Shown: positions 1 to 7,820 of the stretch, in pieces | How the letters are laid out: each line of letters starts with the position of its first letter | Numbering within the stretch: the stretch's first letter is position 1 | From: Bacteroidota bacterium | GTDB taxonomy: Bacteria; Bacteroidota; Bacteroidia; Chitinophagales; BACL12 | Reading direction: 5' to 3' | Length of the DNA stretch: 64,000 bases | Assembly: GCA_016706865.1 (NCBI GenBank) | Contig: JADJIS010000001.1 | Span: 186,001 to 250,000, forward strand | Notes under the pieces: model-generated | The model's database searches: none | The model's input: only the letters and a program-made list of their open reading frames with translations | What the model was told of the DNA's origin: nothing | Translations under genes and position numbers: made by a program

Positions 1-1484
1 TTCATTACTCCGGTTGACTTTGCTATATGACTTGCAACTTCATAAGCATCCTTTTTTTCGAGTAAGGTCTGAAAACTTTTTATCATGGTGACAAAATCAG
101 ACAATAGTTTTCTCGTGCCGGAATTAAATTGCAGCAGATCAATATTTTCTGCCATGGTCCATAAACTTTTATCGTTATCGGCGGCAAGTACAGTTAATTT
201 TTCGATGGTAGTTTTTCCAATGCCACGTGCAGGATAATTAACAATACGCTTGAATGATTCCTCATCATGCGGATTAACGGTCAATTTTAGATATGCAATA
301 AGATCTTTTACTTCCTTGCGCTGATAAAAGGAAATTCCCCCATAAATTCTATAAGGAATATTCAATTTTCTCAAACCCTCTTCAAATGCACGGCTTTGCG
401 CATTCGTTCTGTATAAAATCGCAAACTCCCCGTTTTTAATATGTTCGCGCATGCGCTGTTCAAAAATTTCATTCGCAACTAGTCTCCCCTCTTCATTATC
501 GCTCATGGAACGAATTACTTTAATGGATTCTCCTTCAAGATTATCTGTCCATATTTTTTTTGCGAGCTGATGTTTATTTTTAGAAATAATATGATTTGCC
601 GCTTCCACAATTACTTTTGTAGAACGATAATTTTGTTCAAGTCGGAAAGTTTGCACTTCCGGAAAATCTTTTTCAAAATTCAGAATATTTAAAATGTTCG
701 CGCCGCGGAATGCATAAATACTCTGTGCATCATCTCCCACTACAGCGATATTTTGAAATACATCGGCAATTCTTTTCACGATAGAATACTGCAAAAAATT
801 AGTATCCTGAAACTCATCTATCATCACATATTTAAAACGGTGTTGGTATTTATATAATACATCGGGAAATCTCTCCAACAATTCATGTGTTTTTAATAAA
901 AGATCGTCGAAATCCATAGCACCGGCTCGAAAACATCTTTTAGTGTAATTCCAGTACAATTCACTCATTTTCGGGCGACCATTACTTTCATCCTCAGCGA
1001 TCAGATCTGCATTATTTTCGTATTCCTTGGGACCAATTAAATTATTTTTAGAAATCGAAATTCTATAGAGAACATAACCGGGTTTATACAATTTGTCGTT
1101 TAAACCCATTTCCTTAACAATGGTCTTCAATAAATTTTTAGAATCTTCCGAATCGTAGATCGTAAAATTGGAGGGATATCCCAGTTTATCTGCTTCACTT
1201 CGCAGAATTCGTGAAAACACGGAGTGAAAAGTTCCCATCCATAAATTGCGCGCTTCACCTCCCATCAATTGCTCGATACGATTTTTCATTTCGCGGGCAG
1301 CCTTATTCGTAAAAGTGAGCGATAAAATGGAAAAAGGATCGGCATTTTGTTGCATTAAATATGCAATTCTGAAAGTGAGCACACGAGTTTTACCTGAGCC
1401 CGGACCTGCAATGATCATGGTTGGTCCGTTGATATTCGTTACAGCAGCTAATTGCGCTTCGTTAAGAGATTCCAAGAAATTCAC
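1..1484 (-). CDS. uvrD: UvrD/PcrA-type ATP-dependent DNA helicase (C-terminus beyond window)
   Basis: Superfamily 1A 3'-5' DNA helicase, expected to act in nucleotide excision and mismatch repair. About 494 residues are present and the C-terminal part lies off the left edge. Visible motifs: Walker A AGPGSGKT (residues 26-33), Walker B MIDEFQDTN (about 220), motif III SIYAFRGAN (about 256) and motif IV QNYRST. The start is chosen as GTG at 1484 because an in-frame stop lies 12 bases further upstream and no ATG is available; TTG at 1475 is an alternative. A TAAATTTG box at 1490-1497 sits so close to the GTG that a leaderless transcript is possible. Rep or PcrA naming would be equally valid. Confidence 0.93.
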   Translation of the reverse strand, partial: MNFLESLNEAQLAAVTNINGPTMIIAGPGSGKTRVLTFRIAYLMQQNADPFSILSLTFTNKAAREMKNRIEQLMGGEARNLWMGTFHSVFSRILRSEADKLGYPSNFTIYDSEDSKNLLKTIVKEMGLNDKLYKPGYVLYRISISKNNLIGPKEYENNADLIAEDESNGRPKMSELYWNYTKRCFRAGAMDFDDLLLKTHELLERFPDVLYKYQHRFKYVMIDEFQDTNFLQYSIVKRIADVFQNIAVVGDDAQSIYAFRGANILNILNFEKDFPEVQTFRLEQNYRSTKVIVEAANHIISKNKHQLAKKIWTDNLEGESIKVIRSMSDNEEGRLVANEIFEQRMREHIKNGEFAILYRTNAQSRAFEEGLRKLNIPYRIYGGISFYQRKEVKDLIAYLKLTVNPHDEESFKRIVNYPARGIGKTTIEKLTVLAADNDKSLWTMAENIDLLQFNSGTRKLLSDFVTMIKSFQTLLEKKDAYEVASHIAKSTGVM

Positions 1485-1536
1485 AGCCCAAATTTACATC
1501 ACGGATTTAAAGGATTGCGCGGATTGCACGGATTTT

Positions 1537-1589
1537 TTTTTGAACTGCGTTCAAAAATGGGTGGATTAGGTTTTGAACTGCGTTCAAAA
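1537..1589. repeat. Two copies of a GAAC-TGC-GTTC palindrome, possible terminator
   Basis: Two near-identical palindromes lie 13 bases apart, at 1537-1557 and 1571-1589. Each has arms of the form T(4-5)GAAC and GTTCA(4-5) around a TGC loop. They lie between the stop of the channel-like gene and the start of the helicase gene, both on the minus strand. The A/T-flanked stems could act as terminators in either direction, but the paired arrangement also suits a short dispersed repeat. Function is inferred only from position and shape. Confidence 0.5.
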
Positions 1590-1681
1590 AATCGGATGAA
1601 TTATTTTGAGGATGTGTTTTGATGAGGGAAGAGTAGAGGATTTAATTCTTTGCGGCTTTGCGACTTTGCGTGAAACATTTT

Positions 1682-2401
1682 TTAGTCTCTGTTCGGTGAT
1701 GGCAATGTAAAAAGTCCGCCTATCAACATCACCAAAAACAAAACACCCCAAACTGATTCCACCAGCGATAAGTTGCGGATCAGATGCGAAGGATTTGTAT
1801 ATGCACTGGAACTTCCGCTGATGCTGCATAAACTGAAATATAAACTTTCGGAATAGGTTTGATAACCGGCAGTTAATGTTACACCTAAACTCATAGGATC
1901 AATCAAAACAAAAATTTCATAAAAACTTCCCCATCCGAGTGCTATTAACAAATACACTGCAACTGATCCCCAAAGTCTTTCGGTAATGCGTAAGTTATCG
2001 GAGTAAATATCCATTAGGCCAAGTGCAATTACAAAACATTCAAGTGCACATAAAATTAAATGGACTGCAATTAGCCATGGTTTCAGGTCAGATACTATTG
2101 TGAAAAAAGGATTTAATGCAATAAAAGATAATAAAAAAATGGTACCGACAGCTAATTTCAATAAATTAATTATACGTTTATTGGGACTTAAAAATCCTGC
2201 CAATTGAACAAGTAACAATAAATAAAAAATTTCTAAGACCAACAAAACTCCAGTTACAATTTTATCGGCGTAAGCTTCATTTAATGCAGTTGCCACATCC
2301 CCCATGATCAATATAAAAAAAATCAATATGATCTCAATAACTGCAACTTGCTGATAGTTTTTCGTTTTGAGACGAAGAGGTTTGATATTTTTGAGTGCCA
2401 T
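1682..2401 (-). CDS. Six-segment membrane protein resembling a two-TM ion channel with a degenerate pore
   Basis: Integral membrane protein of 239 residues. Hydrophobic segments lie at about 20-40, 50-72, 82-100, 108-130, 143-167 and 213-231. The C-terminal third has the layout of the Ion_trans_2 potassium channel fold: a pore-helix-like ESLYFSLCSIS (185-195), then a short loop, NPSHLIRNLSLVES, and a final helix. In channel relatives the loop carries TVGYGD or TLGYGD; here the aligned stretch reads SGSSSAY, so the potassium filter is absent. I infer descent from the channel fold but cannot assign transport activity. It may be a non-conducting relative. Divergent from recQ, with no obvious operon partner. 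Confidence 0.7.
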   Translation of the reverse strand: MALKNIKPLRLKTKNYQQVAVIEIILIFFILIMGDVATALNEAYADKIVTGVLLVLEIFYLLLLVQLAGFLSPNKRIINLLKLAVGTIFLLSFIALNPFFTIVSDLKPWLIAVHLILCALECFVIALGLMDIYSDNLRITERLWGSVAVYLLIALGWGSFYEIFVLIDPMSLGVTLTAGYQTYSESLYFSLCSISGSSSAYTNPSHLIRNLSLVESVWGVLFLVMLIGGLFTLPSPNRD

Positions 2402-2479
2402 ATTCGCTTATATTTAACCGCTTAATTTTTATTTATCGGCTAATTTTCGAAAAAATAACAGGTTAAAGTTACTATTTTT

Positions 2480-2487
2480 TATATTTG
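2480..2487 (+). promoter_or_regulatory. Candidate -7 promoter element for recQ
   Basis: TATATTTG matches the Bacteroidota -7 consensus TAnnTTTG and lies 17 bases before the recQ ATG. No convincing -33 TTTG is seen at the usual spacing, so the call rests on the -7 box alone. Confidence 0.45.
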
Positions 2488-2504
2488 GCTAAAATTTTAT
2501 TGTT

Positions 2505-4658
2505 ATGTCCCCTAAAGATGTTCTAAAAAAGTATTTCGGATACGAGGTATTCAGAGATACGCAGGAAGAGATCATAGATTTTGTGATGCAAGGAAATGAT
2601 GCTGTGGTTGTTATGCCCACAGGTGGTGGAAAGTCGGTTTGTTTCCAGGTTCCAGCCATGTTATTTCCCGGAATTACCATCGTAATTTCTCCACTCATCG
2701 CCCTCATGAAAGACCAGGTTGACGGATTGAATGCCATTGGAATTCCGGCAACTTCCTTAAACAGTTCCATGACGAATGAGGAGCAACGTATAATAATTAA
2801 TCGCATTCAGAACAATGAAATAAAATTATTATATATAGCTCCTGAAAGATTGATTGGTGAAGGTGGAAGATTTCTCGATTATTTAAAACAATTACCTGTT
2901 TCTTTATTTGCCATTGATGAAGCACATTGTGTGAGTATGTGGGGTCACGATTTCAGACCGGAATATTTACAAATGGCATTGCTAAAAAAAGAATTCCCAA
3001 AAGTTCCGGTAATTGCACTTACAGCAAGTGCAGATAATATTACCAGAGCAGATATTGCCGATAAACTCGGAATTCCCACCGCAAAAATATTTATTTCCAG
3101 TTTTAATCGCCCGAATATTCATTATTTCATCGAACGCAAAAAAAATGCGTATGGAGAAATACTGGAATATCTTGAAAAACATAAAAATAGTTCCGGAATT
3201 ATTTATGCTCTGAGCAGAAAAAGCACGGAAACGCTTGCGGAAAATTTAACGGAAGATGGATTTCCTGCAGCATGTTATCATGCGGGATTGGATGCCGCTA
3301 CGCGTTCGAAAGTGCAGGAGGATTTTAAAAAGGATAAGATCAAGATCATTGTTGCAACTATTGCTTTCGGTATGGGAATAGACAAACCCGATGTGCGATT
3401 TGTGATACATTATAATGTTCCGAAAAACATTGAAAGTTATTATCAGGAAACCGGAAGAGCAGGCAGGGATGGGCTTCACAGCGATGCAATTTTATATTAC
3501 TCTTATGGTGATATTACAGTGCTGAAAAATTTTGCATCCATAGATAATAATCCTCAGCAAACAGATATTTTATTAAAAAAACTCGATAAAATGGCAACTT
3601 TCTGCAATGCAAATCAATGCAGAAGAAAAATGTTGCTGGAATATTTTAATGAGGTATATACAGAAAATAATTGTGGCAGTTGTGATTTTTGTCTGAGCAA
3701 AAAAGATACATTCGACGCGACGGTTATTGCTCAAAAAGCATTGAGTGCTGTTTTGAGGACAGAAGAAAGATTTGGAGTAAATTATCTCATCGATGTTTTG
3801 CGTGGAAGTAAGAGTGAAAAAATATGGAAACAACACAAAGAAATAAAAACCTATGGTATAGGTGCAGATATTTCAAAAGATCTTTGGAATATGTATTTTA
3901 AAGAATTAATTGATCAACAATATCTAGTAAGGATAGAAGACGGAAATTTTTCTCACCTTGAACTCACCGAAAAAAGTAAAGATGTTTTATATAGAAACGA
4001 AAAAGTTTTTCTCACCCAACAGGAAGAGCGCATTGAAGCTATAGAACAGGATGCTATAGCATTCGACAAGGAATTGTTCGAACAATTGCGTTTTGTAAGA
4101 ACCGACCTTGCGGCAAAAGAAGGAGTTCCACCTTATTTAATTCTGGGAGATGTTTCATTACAGGAATTATCTACTTTTCTTCCACAAACAAGTTCAGATC
4201 TTGAAAAAATATCAGGTTTTGGGGAGATAAAAATTGACAAATACGGCAAACAATTTCTCGATATTGTAAAAGGATATTGCGAAGTAAATCGGCTGCATTC
4301 AAAAATGGATCAGAAAACCTTCACAAAAAACAGAAAGGTTGAAAAAAAATTAAAATCAACAGGTCCCAGCGATACTAAAAAACAAACACTGTATCTATTT
4401 CGCTCCGGCAAAACAATTGTAGACATTGCAGCAGAAAGAAGTCTTGCAGTTACCACCATTGAAGGCCATTTATCCGAATTTATTCTCAGCGGCGAAATTA
4501 AAGTAACAGAAATCGTAGAGGAAGAAAAAATTCCGGCAATTAAACTTGCAATTAAAAATGTCGGAGATCAAAAACTCACACCAATTAAAGAATTTTTAGG
4601 CGAAAATTATTCTTTTGGGGAGATAAGGGCGGTGCTAGCAGATATGAAGAGAGCCTGA
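2505..4658 (+). CDS. recQ: ATP-dependent DNA helicase RecQ
   Basis: RecQ-family 3'-5' helicase acting at stalled forks and in recombinational repair. It is full length at 717 residues. The helicase core shows Walker A PTGGGKS (38-44), DEAH (138-141), SAT-like TASADN (173-178) and motif VI YYQETGRAGRDG (312-323). The zinc-binding RQC region has Cys372, Cys390, Cys393 and Cys396. An HRDC domain spans about 522-592. A C-terminal helix-turn-helix-like segment (about 625-670, FRSGKTIVDIAAERSLAVTT) is the extension often seen in Bacteroidota RecQ. The ATG directly precedes the first conserved helix and follows a TATATTTG box. Transcribed alone. Confidence 0.97.
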   Translation: MSPKDVLKKYFGYEVFRDTQEEIIDFVMQGNDAVVVMPTGGGKSVCFQVPAMLFPGITIVISPLIALMKDQVDGLNAIGIPATSLNSSMTNEEQRIIINRIQNNEIKLLYIAPERLIGEGGRFLDYLKQLPVSLFAIDEAHCVSMWGHDFRPEYLQMALLKKEFPKVPVIALTASADNITRADIADKLGIPTAKIFISSFNRPNIHYFIERKKNAYGEILEYLEKHKNSSGIIYALSRKSTETLAENLTEDGFPAACYHAGLDAATRSKVQEDFKKDKIKIIVATIAFGMGIDKPDVRFVIHYNVPKNIESYYQETGRAGRDGLHSDAILYYSYGDITVLKNFASIDNNPQQTDILLKKLDKMATFCNANQCRRKMLLEYFNEVYTENNCGSCDFCLSKKDTFDATVIAQKALSAVLRTEERFGVNYLIDVLRGSKSEKIWKQHKEIKTYGIGADISKDLWNMYFKELIDQQYLVRIEDGNFSHLELTEKSKDVLYRNEKVFLTQQEERIEAIEQDAIAFDKELFEQLRFVRTDLAAKEGVPPYLILGDVSLQELSTFLPQTSSDLEKISGFGEIKIDKYGKQFLDIVKGYCEVNRLHSKMDQKTFTKNRKVEKKLKSTGPSDTKKQTLYLFRSGKTIVDIAAERSLAVTTIEGHLSEFILSGEIKVTEIVEEEKIPAIKLAIKNVGDQKLTPIKEFLGENYSFGEIRAVLADMKRA

Positions 4659-4781
4659 AATAGGAAGTAGGAAATAGGAAATAAGACAGGTATGATATCG
4701 GCTTTAAGTTTTTAATACTTATTGTGAAATTTGATGACGGGTATTTAGTAGAATTGTAAGAGTTTGATCCAGAGGGAAATC

Positions 4782-5017
4782 CTAGCGACTTGAGGCTCTC
4801 ACTCCCAGTGAGGGCCTCAATGGAGCGGCGGGAAAGGGGTTGGCAAGAGTTGAAATGGTTTAGGACGGAGGAGAAATCTCGATGCGATCGACCTCACCAC
4901 TCACCATTGACCATTCACCCATTGAAAAGGTTGGCAAGAGTTGAAAGGGTTGAAAAGGTTTAGTTCGGAGGGTCCAACCCTGAAGGTCTCGCTCTTAGCG
5001 AGGCTTTCAGTAACGGT
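4782..5017 (+). repeat. Dispersed hairpin repeat, copy 1 (recQ to T9SS gene spacer)
   Basis: The 420-base spacer after recQ holds no gene. From 4782 it carries a composite repeat. It opens with CTAGCGACTTGAGG and a hairpin at 4792-4818 (12-base arms, one G-U-type mismatch). Then come GGAGCGGCGGG and two copies of GGTTGGCAAGAGTTGAAA (about 4839 and 4929). It ends with a second hairpin at 4980-5010 and TTTCAGTAACGGTA. A shorter second copy lies at 5951-6071, so the gene at 5079 is bracketed by related repeats. The spacer just after recQ (4659-4690) also has a small AGGAAATAGGAA duplication. Confidence 0.75.
4895..4924. repeat. Degenerate heptamer repeat tract
   Basis: CACCACTCACCATTGACCATTCACCC-type sequence. 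On the opposite strand it reads as about four imperfect heptamers of the GGTGAAT/GGTGAGT kind. Similar tracts occur in this window at 7796-7823, 27874-27899 and 63846-63869, always between genes. Confidence 0.6.
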
Positions 5018-5051
5018 ATTTAACCTTCTTTCTAATAAGCCCCAAAAACCC

Positions 5052-5059
5052 TATATTTG
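5052..5059 (+). promoter_or_regulatory. Candidate -7 promoter element
   Basis: TATATTTG lies 19 bases before the ATG at 5079 and fits the Bacteroidota -7 consensus TAnnTTTG. It lies just outside the upstream repeat. No clear -33 box was found. Confidence 0.45.
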
Positions 5060-5078
5060 ATATACCAACTCTCAAAAC

Positions 5079-5954
5079 ATGAAAACATTTTTACTAGGTT
5101 GCTTTTTATTAACCGTGCAATTTTCCTTCGCACAAACAAATAATTTTGCGCCGATCGGAGCAAAATGGTGGTATTCTACGCAAGATTATTTTCCTGCAAT
5201 TCATCCATTAACTATTGAGGTGCTTTCAGATACTTTAATTGATGGAAATACCTGCAGTATTCTTTCATTTACGCCCAATCCAAATTATGTGAGCGACGAT
5301 AATGATATTTTTTTATTTCAGGATGGGGAAATAATTTATCAGTATTTCCCCGATGAAGGTGATTTTTATAAATTGTATGATTTTTCACTGGAGGCTGGAC
5401 AAGATTATTGGTGTCATGTTTTAGATTTTGATGGAATGCTCGATTCCGTATTAGTAGAAATTGAATCTGTGGAAATGGTTGAAATTAGCGGGCACACATT
5501 AAAAAAACAAACAATAAAAACCACCGGCCATTACGACTGGTTTGGAGAAAATATAGAAATTATTGGCAATACACAATCCATAATTCCAATACATGATTTG
5601 ATGGAGTCATTGCAAGGTCCGCTTAGATGTTACGAAGATCCGGATTTTGAATTATATTCGACGGGCGAAACAACAACTTGCGATGAAGTACTCACCGGAA
5701 TTTCAGATATTAAAAGGGATGATCTGCTAATTTATCCAAATCCGTTTTCAGATATTTTAAATATCCAGGTTAATTCAGATTTTCAGGAATCTTATAATAT
5801 CAAAGTATATAATCTTCTTGGTGAAACATGTTTTTCTTCCAATAGTTGCCAATCAAATTGTTTTCTTAATTTATCAGAATTAAATTCCGGACAATATTTT
5901 ATTGAGATTCAAATGTCAAATTCAATTTCGTTTTATTTGGCAACTAAGATCTAG
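5079..5954 (+). CDS. Secreted protein with type IX C-terminal sorting domain
   Basis: Protein of 291 residues. A signal peptide (MKTFLLGCFLLTVQFSFAQ, residues 1-19) and a type A sorting domain at about 212-291 (LLIYPNPFSDILNIQV ... LNSGQYFIEIQ) mark it as type IX secretion cargo, presumably exported through the SprA pore encoded further along. The middle has no family I recognise; it looks like a beta-rich domain with scattered acidic residues and a few cysteines. The stop codon TAG (5952-5954) lies inside the downstream repeat that starts at 5951, so the repeat supplies the end of the reading frame. Preceded by a TATATTTG box. Confidence 0.85.
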   Translation: MKTFLLGCFLLTVQFSFAQTNNFAPIGAKWWYSTQDYFPAIHPLTIEVLSDTLIDGNTCSILSFTPNPNYVSDDNDIFLFQDGEIIYQYFPDEGDFYKLYDFSLEAGQDYWCHVLDFDGMLDSVLVEIESVEMVEISGHTLKKQTIKTTGHYDWFGENIEIIGNTQSIIPIHDLMESLQGPLRCYEDPDFELYSTGETTTCDEVLTGISDIKRDDLLIYPNPFSDILNIQVNSDFQESYNIKVYNLLGETCFSSNSCQSNCFLNLSELNSGQYFIEIQMSNSISFYLATKI

Positions 5955-6071
5955 CGACTTGAGGCTCTCACTCTCAGTGAGAGCCTCAATGGAGCGGCAG
6001 GGAGGAAAAAGGGTTTTCGAGAGTTAAAACGGTTGAAATGGTTTAGGTCGGAAGCTTTCAGTAGCGGTAAT
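5951..6071 (+). repeat. Dispersed hairpin repeat, copy 2
   Basis: Shorter second copy of the composite repeat at 4782-5017. It begins CTAGCGACTTGAGG and contains a perfect hairpin at 5961-5987 (12-base arms GAGGCTCTCACT and AGTGAGAGCCTC, CTC loop). It continues GGAGCGGCAGGG, then GAGAGTTAAAACGGTTGAAATGG, and ends CTTTCAGTAGCGGTA. It overlaps the end of the preceding gene, provides its TAG stop, and lies between two convergent genes, where the hairpin could also terminate transcription. Confidence 0.75.
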
Positions 6072-6084
6072 TATCAATCACAAT

Positions 6085-7518
6085 CTATTGTTTCACAAAC
6101 TTCCCATCCTGAATCCTTACCCCCTCCTCAAATACCCCACAAACATAAATACCCGGACTCAATTTCCTCACATCTACCTGCGTTTGAGGCGATGTAATCA
6201 TTTGCGTTAAAACCTCTTTTCCATCGTAAGCATAGATCACAATTTGACGCTGCTTATTAGCTATCGCATTTTGAAAATATAAAAAATCCGTGGTGGGATT
6301 TGGGAACACATTAATTTTATTAAGCTCATATTCCAAATCATCGGTAGATGTTAAAAGATTTCCAAATTGATCCATTTTAAAAATAATAATGTCCAGATCA
6401 TTTGCGGGCTCCGTCCAGTTATAGTGTGATGAAATTATATATACTCCACCATCACCCGATGCAGTGAGTGATTGATAACCATAATTAAATTCACCATTTA
6501 TGTAATATTCATTTATTATTTCTCCTGCACCATTAAAATTTATGATACCTATTGTATGCTGGACTTGTTCGTAAAGGAAATTAAAACAATTATCACAAGT
6601 GCTATATGTTAACCAAAAACTATTTGTATCGGCAATGGCAAACGATTCCGGGAAGAACAAAATATCGCTGATTGGCGAACCAAAATCAAGCGACCACAGA
6701 GTATCAAAATCCTGGTTCAATCTGGCAATATAAAAATTAGTATAGTCAACCTCAAAGTTGCTATATTCAATATAGGAAGTTAAAAAATCAGAACTAAAAT
6801 TCAGATCGTGCAGATATCTCATCAAATAACTTGAATCCCTTATTTGTGCATCATCTTCTCCAGTGATTGTTAATGTTTCCTTATCTATTGTTGTTAATAC
6901 ATATTGTTTTTGAGAGCTGATATATCGATTATTTTCAACATCTTCCATCAAATCAAGTACACCAAAATACGTATCATCGTCGTAAATTATTTCATTAACA
7001 AACTCTCCTTCCTTTGTATACTCATAAATAAAGGCTTTATTAATATTTAGTGCATATCCGGCTATAATAAGATTGCCTGAAGCATTAATTAAAGCGGTGT
7101 AAGTAAATTCAGAGACATCCTCATCTCCCAATTTAAAAAAATCTAATATCTCACAATTTTCATCAACTTTTATAATTCCGATCTGAATTTCTATGTTTAT
7201 ATCAATGTACAATCTCCCCACAAAATAATAATAATTTTGTATTGAATCCCATAGAATATCTGACATGGCAAATGTTTCATCCTCAAAGGGAACCTGAATA
7301 GAATTTGATTCTATTAATTGTGCCGATAGATCATATTCATTGATAAATAAATATTCATTATCAATACTATCATATCTTCCAAGTACCATGATGGTGGATT
7401 CAAACTCAATTAATTTGCCGCCCGATTCAAACCCATTTCTTTCAATGGATATGAATGGTTGCTGAGAGTAGATGTTGCTAAAAAATATAATACTAAATAG
7501 AAGTAAGGTGGTTTTCAT
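6085..7518 (-). CDS. Secreted protein with type IX C-terminal sorting domain
   Basis: Protein of 477 residues when started at ATG 7518, which gives a clean signal peptide (MKTTLLLFSIIFFSNIYSQQ). An upstream start at 7557 would only add a polar stretch before it. The body has repeated segments of the kind FDTLWSLDFGSP and LTASGDGGVYIISSHYN, suggesting a beta-propeller-like domain. A type A sorting domain (INVFPNPTTDFLYFQ ... LSPGIYVCGVFEEG) fills the last 80 residues. Type IX cargo of unknown role. Convergent with the gene ending at 5954. Confidence 0.85.
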   Translation of the reverse strand: MKTTLLLFSIIFFSNIYSQQPFISIERNGFESGGKLIEFESTIMVLGRYDSIDNEYLFINEYDLSAQLIESNSIQVPFEDETFAMSDILWDSIQNYYYFVGRLYIDINIEIQIGIIKVDENCEILDFFKLGDEDVSEFTYTALINASGNLIIAGYALNINKAFIYEYTKEGEFVNEIIYDDDTYFGVLDLMEDVENNRYISSQKQYVLTTIDKETLTITGEDDAQIRDSSYLMRYLHDLNFSSDFLTSYIEYSNFEVDYTNFYIARLNQDFDTLWSLDFGSPISDILFFPESFAIADTNSFWLTYSTCDNCFNFLYEQVQHTIGIINFNGAGEIINEYYINGEFNYGYQSLTASGDGGVYIISSHYNWTEPANDLDIIIFKMDQFGNLLTSTDDLEYELNKINVFPNPTTDFLYFQNAIANKQRQIVIYAYDGKEVLTQMITSPQTQVDVRKLSPGIYVCGVFEEGVRIQDGKFVKQ

Positions 7519-7820
7519 AGTGGGATGTGGGTTCATGATGGTTGTGGGGTTAAGCAATGCTAATTTTTAAACGATAATTAATATACTTTATTATAAGCAT
7601 ATTCTGAACAAATTAGAAAATTATACTCACCCATCCACAGAGTTCGCCCTGAAGCAGAGTTCCTGCGTCACTCGCTACAGGGCTTAACACTGTGAGGACA
7701 CGACTAAGACTGCGAAGCGCCCCCATGTTATAAGTAGCGATTGCTTTTTGCTAATTGAAAGTTTAATTCGAAGCAAAAATCTCCAATGTTACTAACTGCC
7801 CACTGCTCACTGTTGACTGC
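7519..7820. other. Intergenic region, imperfect stem and heptamer tract
   Basis: No gene seen. Bases 7636-7694 can form an imperfect long stem: CACAG (7636-7640) with CTGTG (7690-7694), and GCCCTG (7646-7651) with CAGGGC (7678-7683). Its U-run is poor, so a terminator role is uncertain. Bases 7796-7823 are a degenerate heptamer tract (CACTGCTCACTGTTGACTGC) that runs up to and includes the stop codon of mutB. Confidence 0.5.

Noticed and set aside
1246..1569. Plus-strand frame of 107 residues opposite the helicase gene
   Set aside because: Shadow of the conserved UvrD N-terminus on the opposite strand; no signal, family or promoter.
4782..6071. Insertion sequence or transposon around the gene at 5079
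   Set aside because: The flanking units are in direct orientation and of unequal length, and the enclosed gene is an ordinary type IX cargo protein with no transposase.
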